NCBI GenBank assembly: GCA_017881145.1
Contig: JADGRG010000017.1
Span: 1 to 5,607, forward strand
Source: Sandaracinaceae bacterium
GTDB taxonomy: Bacteria > Myxococcota_A > Polyangia > Polyangiales > JAFGIB01
Direction of reading: 5' to 3'
DNA length: 5,607 nucleotides
In this document: positions 1 to 4,155 of the stretch, in pieces
Position numbering within the stretch: position 1 is the stretch's first letter
Layout: each line of letters starts with the position of its first letter
Program-made: the position numbers and the translations under genes
Notes under the pieces: generated by a model
The model's input: only the letters and a program-made list of their open reading frames with translations
What the model was told of the DNA's origin: nothing
Databases searched by the model: none

Positions 1-32
1 AGCTTGCCGGTGTCGCAACGAGGCTCCGGGAT

Positions 33-329
33 TTGCCCACGAAGCAGAACGCGAAGAAGCACAGCAAGCAGGACGCCGTGCTCTTGCTCTCCCGCGAGAT
101 AGCGGACCTCAAGAAGCGCGGGTACACGCTGGAACAGATCGCGGAAGCGCTGAGCGTGTCAGGGCTGCCGATCTCGACGCCGACGCTGAAGAACTACCTG
201 CACCGGACCAAGCGTGGCGCGGGGAAGTCGCCGGGGACCAGGGCGGTCAACGCGCGGATAGCCAACAAGAAGCACACGGTGAGAGCCCGAGAGTCGTTCG
301 CTACAACACCGGATAGCGACGAGATTTGA
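33..329 (+). CDS. TraK-like small basic helix-turn-helix transfer protein
   Basis: A small basic protein of about 98 residues. Residues 12-60 form a helical core resembling a helix-turn-helix (Leu-Glu-Gln-Ile-Ala at 33-37, then Ile-Ser-Thr-Pro-Thr-Leu at 47-52). A Lys/Arg-rich, probably disordered tail follows. This resembles the TraK family of IncP plasmids, which bind and bend oriT DNA to help assemble the relaxosome. The assignment rests on this fold and on the ATPase and membrane-protein genes immediately downstream, as in traK-traL-traM. The start is uncertain: position 33 is TTG, no ATG lies upstream in frame, and the frame stays open to the left edge. A GAGG at 20-23 is a passable ribosome-binding site for the TTG, but the gene could begin outside the window. 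It probably heads the operon that runs to 1663. The alternative is a generic plasmid HTH regulator. Confidence 0.6.
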   Translation: MPTKQNAKKHSKQDAVLLLSREIADLKKRGYTLEQIAEALSVSGLPISTPTLKNYLHRTKRGAGKSPGTRAVNARIANKKHTVRARESFATTPDSDEI

Positions 330-335
330 AGGGAG
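329..335 (+). promoter_or_regulatory. Ribosome-binding site of the TraL-like ATPase
   Basis: AAGGGAG lies 6 nt before the ATG at 342 and begins on the last base of the preceding stop codon. It supports the chosen start and tight operon spacing. Confidence 0.7.
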
Positions 336-341
336 TGAATC

Positions 342-1022
342 ATGGAGAAGCAGATCTATTTGATCGGCGGTAGCAAAGGCGGCGTTGGGAAGTCGCTCGT
401 AACGATGGCGTTGGTCGACCATTTGCTGGAACAGGGAGAGAGCGTCCTGCTCGTCGAGTCGGACACCAGCAATCCGGACGTCTGGAAAGCGTACAAGGAT
501 GCGGTCGACGCACATCTGCTGAACCTCGACGAAGCCGACGGATGGATCGAGCTCGTCAATCTCTGCGACAACGCGCCCAAGAGCGTAGCCGTCGTGAACA
601 CGGCCGCGCGAAACAACCGCGGCGTTAGCGCGTACGGACAAACCCTGAACAGCACCTTGGCAGAACTGAAGCGAAAACTCGTGACGCTGTGGGTCATCAA
701 CCGGCAACGCGACAGCCTCGAGCTGCTCAAGGAGTACATGGCGGCGATTCCGAATGCCGAGGTGCACGTCGTGCGAAACGGATACTTCGGCGAGGAGAAG
801 AAGTTCGAGCTCTACAATGGCTCGAATGTGAGGAAGACCGTGGAGGACCAGGGTGGCAAATCCGTGACCTTCCCAGATCTCGCCGACCGCGTGAGCGATG
901 ACATCTACAGCAAGCGCCTCAGCATCGCGCGGGCCTCGAAGGAGTTGCCGCTCGGTAACCGGGCCGAGCTCTCGCGCTGGAAGGGCGCGGTGGCGAAGGT
1001 GCTGTCGGAGATCATTGTATGA
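342..1022 (+). CDS. traL: TraL-like ParA/MinD-family P-loop ATPase of a transfer operon
   Basis: A 226-residue cytoplasmic ATPase of the deviant-Walker ParA/MinD/SIMIBI class. The N-terminal strand is followed by the signature GGSKGGVGKS at residues 9-18, where Lys12 is the signature lysine and Lys17 the P-loop lysine. Asp41 sits in the switch-like ESDTSNPD segment at 39-46. The expected Walker B strand (VAVVNTAAR, 82-90) has Asn86 where an aspartate is typical. The rest is alpha/beta with a basic C-terminal part. Length and position match TraL of IncP plasmids (traK-traL-traM), whose exact role is not well defined. A role in organising the relaxosome or transfer machinery is inference. A plasmid-partition ParA is less likely, because no parB-like gene follows. 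The ATG has a strong AAGGGAG, and its TGA stop overlaps the next start (ATGA), which implies translational coupling. Confidence 0.75.
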   Translation: MEKQIYLIGGSKGGVGKSLVTMALVDHLLEQGESVLLVESDTSNPDVWKAYKDAVDAHLLNLDEADGWIELVNLCDNAPKSVAVVNTAARNNRGVSAYGQTLNSTLAELKRKLVTLWVINRQRDSLELLKEYMAAIPNAEVHVVRNGYFGEEKKFELYNGSNVRKTVEDQGGKSVTFPDLADRVSDDIYSKRLSIARASKELPLGNRAELSRWKGAVAKVLSEIIV

Positions 1023-1663
1023 GCGAGCTCGACGAGAGCTTCGCGAAGCTGCTCGGCACGCAACCGAGCGAGAAGGAGAGGCAGGACCTCTACCGCGTTC
1101 GGGATGCTCTCGGACTCAGCAGCAACGATGCCCTGTGGCTCGTACTCATGGCACTGCAGCACTATCAGAGCCAATACGAGAAATTCCCGGCGCGCATCGA
1201 GGCCGCGGCGCAAAGGACATTACAGAAGTTCGAGAACGCCGCCGACGCGAGGGCGAGGGCCGCCGCAGACAGCGCGAGACTGCAAGTGACGAACGCCGCG
1301 GCGACAGCCGCCTGGGACGTCGTTCGAAAGGTCGAGGCAAGGGAACGGCTGAAGTGGTTTTCGACGACCCTCGCGACCTGCGCTGTATGCCTGACCGGAC
1401 TCGCGTGGTTCATGCACGCCAAGGGCACGGCTGCGGGTTACGGCGTCGGTTACGCGTCTGGCTATGAGGCTGCAAAGGATGAGAAGGCAGCTGCCTCTTG
1501 GACGGCGTCGCCCGAGGGCAAGGCGGCGTACCGGCTGGCACAGGCCGGCAACCTTCTCGAGCTTGCTCGGTGCTCAAGCCCGGGCTGGTACATCCAAGAT
1601 GGAGTCTGCTTCCCGGCACGAGCCGCAGACGGCTTGTACGGCTGGCGCGTCAAGCCGAGATGA
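1019..1663 (+). CDS. TraM-like single-pass membrane protein of the transfer operon
   Basis: A 214-residue protein with a soluble helical N-terminal half. Residues 60-110 are Ala/Arg-rich and probably a coiled coil. One transmembrane helix follows at about 113-133, then a glycine-rich stretch at 136-149 (alternating Gly/Tyr/Ala) that could pack against or within the membrane. The C-terminal domain has two cysteines, at 185 and 197, flanking a Gly-Trp (ARCSSPGW then DGVCFP). If that tail is periplasmic, the cysteines could form a disulfide. Position after the ATPase and the topology suggest the TraM protein of IncP-type traKLM blocks, although this one is longer than IncP TraM. The start is the ATG inside the ATGA overlap with the ATPase gene, with CGGAG 8 nt upstream. 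It ends 8 bp from the stop of the convergent minus-strand gene. The precise function is unknown. Confidence 0.6.
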   Translation: MSELDESFAKLLGTQPSEKERQDLYRVRDALGLSSNDALWLVLMALQHYQSQYEKFPARIEAAAQRTLQKFENAADARARAAADSARLQVTNAAATAAWDVVRKVEARERLKWFSTTLATCAVCLTGLAWFMHAKGTAAGYGVGYASGYEAAKDEKAAASWTASPEGKAAYRLAQAGNLLELARCSSPGWYIQDGVCFPARAADGLYGWRVKPR

Positions 1664-1671
1664 ACACGCGA

Positions 1672-2349
1672 TTAGTGACGGCTCTTGTCCAGCTTCGCCA
1701 TCACGTCCTCCGGGCTGTGATTGGAGTCGTGCATGTACTCCGCTGCCCAACGACGCGAGATGCCCGAGTGCTCGGACAGCGATTCGGTATCTCTGCCGGA
1801 CGCCTTCGCGTACGCCAATCGCCCAGTGTAGACGACATCGTCGAGCTCGTACTCGCGCGAGCAGTCGGACGCGTGGGACTTCTGGAAGAGCTCCCACCAA
1901 TGGATGGCGCTGCGTTGGCTGAGCCGCTGGCCCGCTGCGCGAGGTGTGCTGGACACAAAGAGCGGACCCCGGAGGCGTCCCGCCGGCAGCCAACCGTCGT
2001 CTCGGGCGGTTCGCAGGTAATCCTCAAGTGCCTGTCGAGCTCGAGCGCTCAGGGCGATCGTACGCTCCTGATAACGGTTTTGCTCGCATGGCCGCATCAC
2101 GATGCGCTTGGCAACGCTCGGGCGTCGTGCCTCCGGATCGATGACGTCCTCGATGTTCATCGCAAGGGCGCCGCTCGTGCGGACAGAGCCATCCCACAAG
2201 AGCAGCACGAACGCCCGCGTGCGCAGTGCCACGAAGGACCCCGTCTTGGCCCAGATCTCGAGCGTGCGCAGCAGGTGCTTGCTGTCGCTTGGCTCGATCG
2301 GCACACGAGCCCGCTTGGTCTTGCTTTTCGGCCGGCTGCCAGATTGCAT
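1672..2349 (-). CDS. Degenerate, catalytic-domain-only tyrosine recombinase homologue
   Basis: A 225-residue protein that aligns by eye only with the C-terminal catalytic domain of tyrosine recombinases. No core-binding N-terminal domain is present. Arg57 (SVRTSGAL) matches catalytic Arg I, although the usual glutamate three residues later is Gly60. The beta-hairpin (QERTIAL, 94-100) is recognisable but lacks the lysine. The expected His-x-x-Arg box reads Asp171-Val-Val-Tyr174. His194 (SEHSGIS) and Tyr205 (EYMH) match His III and the nucleophile. It is therefore probably impaired in strand exchange and may bind DNA or regulate recombination; this is inference. The ATG at 2349 is preferred to an upstream start at 2439 because a good promoter lies just upstream (2360-2388) and the extra 30 residues look unlike the family. 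It converges with the traM-like gene and diverges from xis-int. A decayed integrase is the alternative, but the frame is intact. Confidence 0.7.
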   Translation of the reverse strand: MQSGSRPKSKTKRARVPIEPSDSKHLLRTLEIWAKTGSFVALRTRAFVLLLWDGSVRTSGALAMNIEDVIDPEARRPSVAKRIVMRPCEQNRYQERTIALSARARQALEDYLRTARDDGWLPAGRLRGPLFVSSTPRAAGQRLSQRSAIHWWELFQKSHASDCSREYELDDVVYTGRLAYAKASGRDTESLSEHSGISRRWAAEYMHDSNHSPEDVMAKLDKSRH

Positions 2350-2359
2350 TTCTCTGTAT

Positions 2360-2388
2360 CTTATAGCAGGGCAGCCAAGCGCTGTCGC
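2360..2388 (-). promoter_or_regulatory. Candidate sigma70-type promoter of the minus-strand recombinase homologue
   Basis: Read on the minus strand, GCGACA (2388-2383; 4/6 to TTGACA) is separated by 17 bp from TATAAG (2365-2360; 5/6 to TATAAT). Transcription would start only a few bases before the ATG at 2349, so the message would be leaderless or nearly so. No strong ribosome-binding site precedes that ATG, which fits. This promoter also argues against the longer start at 2439. Confidence 0.5.
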
Positions 2389-2395
2389 GGTGAAC

Positions 2396-2415
2396 CGGTG
2401 TCTGGGGATACACCG
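2396..2415. promoter_or_regulatory. Inverted repeat, possible operator in the divergent control region
   Basis: CGGTGT (2396-2401) and ACACCG (2410-2415) form a perfect 6-bp inverted repeat with an 8-bp spacer. An overlapping 7-bp pair, CGCGGTG (2386-2392) and CACCGCG (2411-2417), touches the candidate -35 of the minus-strand gene. A palindrome GGTCGACC at 2419-2426 and GGCAC/GTGCC arms at 2435-2445 lie between it and the xis start. Such clustering suits a regulator or excisionase binding region governing both directions. No experiment or homologue supports this, so it is a sequence-level suggestion. Confidence 0.4.
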
Positions 2416-2450
2416 CGGGGTCGACCGCAGGCAGGGCACGGTGCCTCGTG

Positions 2451-2912
2451 ATGCTCGAGTCGCCGTATCTCACGACCGCCGAACTCGCGAAGCTGCTCAG
2501 GTATCGCAATCGCAGTGGCGTTCACATGGCGGTCCGCCGTGGCCAGTTGCCGAAACCACGACAACTTGGCCGGCGTTGGCTCTTCATCTGGGCAGAGGTC
2601 GAGGCTATGCTCACCGGCAGAACGAGCGTGGGCGTCATGGAAGGAGCCGTGCATGACGCACACCGAGCGCCGGGTGGCACCCGGCATTTGGCAATTGAAG
2701 AAGGACCTGTTCAACATCCGGGTACGCGGCAAGTGCCCGCGGACCGGAAAGATGACGGCACGCTGGCGCAAGTTCGAGGGAAGCAAAGCGGAAGCGCTGA
2801 TGGCCCGAGAAAACTGGCGAGCCGAAATCGAAGAAGGAGAGCTGACCGCAAAACGGGAAACGCTGTCAGCCTTCGCCGCATCGTGGCTCAGCACGAAGCT
2901 CAGTCGCGGTGA
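2451..2912 (+). CDS. Excisionase-like MerR-type helix-turn-helix protein with a long overlap into int
   Basis: Residues 4-56 form a compact winged HTH of the excisionase/MerR-like class: Leu-Thr-Thr-Ala-Glu-Leu-Ala, then a recognition-helix region, Arg-Arg-Gly-Gln-Leu-Pro, and a closing Ala-Glu-Val-Glu-Ala-Met-Leu. Such proteins (recombination directionality factors) bind att arms and bias the integrase toward excision. Its place directly before int supports this. The frame then continues to 2912, overlapping int by about 260 bp with an Arg/Lys-rich tail of no recognisable fold that looks like an out-of-frame reading of int. The family is usually only 60-80 residues long. The frame that ends with TGA at 2654 would give the familiar ATGA overlap with int, so a one-base slip near the domain end is possible. 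ATG 2451 (or GTG 2448) has no clear ribosome-binding site. The HTH domain is well supported; the C-terminus is not. Confidence 0.6.
   Translation: MLESPYLTTAELAKLLRYRNRSGVHMAVRRGQLPKPRQLGRRWLFIWAEVEAMLTGRTSVGVMEGAVHDAHRAPGGTRHLAIEEGPVQHPGTRQVPADRKDDGTLAQVRGKQSGSADGPRKLASRNRRRRADRKTGNAVSLRRIVAQHEAQSR
2641..2646 (+). promoter_or_regulatory. Ribosome-binding site that fixes the integrase start
   Basis: AAGGAG ends 6 nt before the ATG at 2653. This makes 2653 the start rather than the in-frame ATG at 2515, whose extra 46 residues are a shadow of the upstream HTH gene. Confidence 0.8.
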
Positions 2913-3894
2913 TCTTCGTGCTTCGACGGCACGTCGATACGCTGAATCGCTCGACCTGCACATCTTGCCTGCGCTGGGAGATGTCTACGTCGATGCGCTC
3001 ACGGTGCACGGCATTGAGGCCGCGCTCACCCAGTGGGCTGGCAAGTACGAGAGCAGTACGGCCAATAGCTGGTTGCGCGTGCTGCGCACGGTGCTCGCGA
3101 CGGCGTGCGCAGAGCAACTCATCGCGTCCAACCCGGCCGTGTCGGTTCACGCTCTGCGCGAAGGACCAGACGAAGAGGACGACGATGACGATGGTGAGCT
3201 GACCAACGCGCTCACGCCGACACAGCTTGGGGACTACTTGAGTTCGTGGCACGTGCTCTACCCGAGCGACTATCCGCTGGTCGCAACCCTCGGCCTCACG
3301 GGATTGCGCTGGGGCGAGTGCACGGCGCTTAAGTGGTCTGACATCGAGAGCGCTGAGCAGAGCGGCGCGTTACGTGTGCGCCGATCGCACGTACGTGGTG
3401 TCGTACGCGGCTCGACCAAGACGGGCCGCAAGCGCGTTGTGCCCTTTCCCGATGTGCTGTGCGACGTGCTCAAGCGATATCGACAAGCGCTCGTTGTAGA
3501 GCAGCACCTAGGCCTCGCCGAGGGCTGGGTGTTTCCGAACACCGAGGGCAAGCTGCGTGCCAACGGGCAACTCAGCGCACGCAATCGTGAGGTGCTGAAG
3601 CACGCCAAAATCGGCCGGCACGTGACCATCCACGGGCTGCGCCGAACGGTGACCGATTTACTGCGGCGCGCTGCGGTCGACCCCGTAGCCGCCAAGGCGA
3701 TCATCGGTCACGAGACAGACCGCATGCGCCAGCACTACTCGTCGGTCGGCGCCGACGAAGCACTGGCCATCGGCAACCGCGTGGTAGCGCTGGTGCCCGG
3801 GTTGAGCAGGTCAGAAAAAGAACCATCAAATGGTCGAAACGATGGTCGAACCGCTTCGGAAGCGCCTGGACCGGCCAGTGATAGTATCCTGTAA
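2653..3894 (+). CDS. int: Tyrosine-type site-specific integrase of the element
   Basis: A complete 413-residue phage-type integrase. An N-terminal beta-rich region (about 12-60) resembles the arm-binding domain. The SAM-like core-binding domain spans about 70-165, followed by a very acidic linker (PDEEDDDDD, 172-180) and the catalytic domain (about 187-380). The full active site is visible: Arg219 in TGLRWGE, Lys256 in STKTGRK, His327-x-x-Arg330 in HGLRR, His353 in IGHE, and nucleophile Tyr362 in QHYSS. It should integrate and excise the element by conservative recombination at the tRNA-Gly att site 25 bp downstream. The start at 2653 has a strong AAGGAG. The TGA in the overlapping ATGA could belong to the excisionase reading frame. 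The low-complexity C-terminal tail (after about 383) encodes two tandem 12-bp repeats that may be integrase arm sites. Length and motifs are typical, and no damage is seen. Confidence 0.93.
   Translation: MTHTERRVAPGIWQLKKDLFNIRVRGKCPRTGKMTARWRKFEGSKAEALMARENWRAEIEEGELTAKRETLSAFAASWLSTKLSRGDLRASTARRYAESLDLHILPALGDVYVDALTVHGIEAALTQWAGKYESSTANSWLRVLRTVLATACAEQLIASNPAVSVHALREGPDEEDDDDDGELTNALTPTQLGDYLSSWHVLYPSDYPLVATLGLTGLRWGECTALKWSDIESAEQSGALRVRRSHVRGVVRGSTKTGRKRVVPFPDVLCDVLKRYRQALVVEQHLGLAEGWVFPNTEGKLRANGQLSARNREVLKHAKIGRHVTIHGLRRTVTDLLRRAAVDPVAAKAIIGHETDRMRQHYSSVGADEALAIGNRVVALVPGLSRSEKEPSNGRNDGRTASEAPGPASDSIL
3822..3853 (+). repeat. Tandem 12-bp repeats with an inverted half-copy near the att site
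   Basis: ATGGTCGAAACG (3830-3841) is followed directly by ATGGTCGAACCG (3842-3853), matching at 11 of 12 positions. Just upstream, ACCAT (3822-3826) is the inverse of the opening ATGGT, making ACCAT-caa-ATGGT. The repeats lie inside the 3' end of int, encoding the low-complexity NGRNDGR part of the tail, and about 70 bp from the tRNA 3' end. The distance and repeat length suit arm-type integrase or excisionase binding sites; that role is inference. Confidence 0.5.
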
Positions 3895-3919
3895 CTTGCT
3901 GAAACTACTTATAGAATCG
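3895..3919. other. Short element-side flank of the att site
   Basis: These 25 bases separate the int stop codon from the encoded CCA of the tRNA. They are AT-richer than the surroundings. No hairpin followed by a T-run is seen on either strand, so neither int nor the tRNA has an evident intrinsic terminator here. If the element inserted at the tRNA end, this sequence replaced the host's original downstream sequence. Confidence 0.5.
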
Positions 3920-3994
<75 letters not shown>

Positions 3995-4006
3995 AAGTGG
4001 GCGGGA

Positions 4007-4035
4007 TACGTAGACAAAAGTTGGGGCGCCGTCAA
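4007..4035 (-). promoter_or_regulatory. Candidate tRNA-Gly promoter with GC-rich discriminator
   Basis: On the minus strand, TTGACG (4035-4030; 5/6 to TTGACA) is followed after 17 bp by TACGTA (4012-4007), a weak -10. The first base of the mature tRNA is 12 nt beyond the -10, giving a leader of about 5 nt. The stretch after the -10 is GC-rich (TCCCGCCC), which is typical of stringently controlled stable-RNA promoters. The -35 and spacing are good, the -10 is poor. Confidence 0.45.
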
Positions 4036-4155
4036 GTTGATCTCAGTGGGTGGGGCGCACGGCGGGCCGAAAAGATCGAGGGGGTCGCAGCTGGGGGTTG
4101 GCGATGAGTTTCGGCGCGCCGGCTACGCGCTCTTAGGGCAGGGACGATGCCGCGC

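Larger units (their letters stand above)
1..3919. mobile_element. Right end of an integrative conjugative/mobilizable element in tRNA-Gly
   Basis: This stretch carries a TraK/TraL/TraM-like transfer operon, a tyrosine-recombinase homologue, an excisionase-like gene and an intact integrase. It stops at the 3' end of a tRNA-Gly gene. An integrase directly abutting a tRNA 3' end is the usual arrangement for elements that integrate by tyrosine recombination. Beyond the tRNA the content changes to an ordinary chromosomal envelope gene. The left end is outside the window, so neither the size nor the second att copy can be seen. No relaxase, coupling protein or replication gene is visible, so whether it is self-transmissible or only mobilizable is open. 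The boundary at 3919/3920 is inferred from gene layout, not from a seen direct repeat. Confidence 0.8.

Noticed and set aside
159..767. 202-residue open frame on the minus strand opposite the TraK-like and TraL-like genes
   Set aside because: It crosses two well-supported genes with ribosome-binding sites on the other strand and has no recognisable motif; long antisense frames are expected in GC-rich DNA.
1653..1683. AGCCG/CGGCT hairpin between the convergent stop codons as a two-way terminator
   Set aside because: Only a 5-bp stem with a 21-nt loop and no T-run on either side.
1498..2451. 317-residue plus-strand open frame across the minus-strand recombinase homologue
   Set aside because: The minus strand shows clear tyrosine recombinase motifs and a promoter, while this frame is low-complexity and overlaps the end of the traM-like gene.
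2515..2652. N-terminal extension of the integrase starting at the ATG at 2515
   Set aside because: No ribosome-binding site there; the 46 extra residues are an alternate-frame reading of the HTH gene, and AAGGAG marks 2653.
3995..4155. Small gene or intrinsic terminator between tRNA-Gly and the Lol gene
   Set aside because: Only weak GC hairpins without T-runs were seen and no frame with a start, ribosome-binding site and known motif; only the candidate tRNA promoter is supported.
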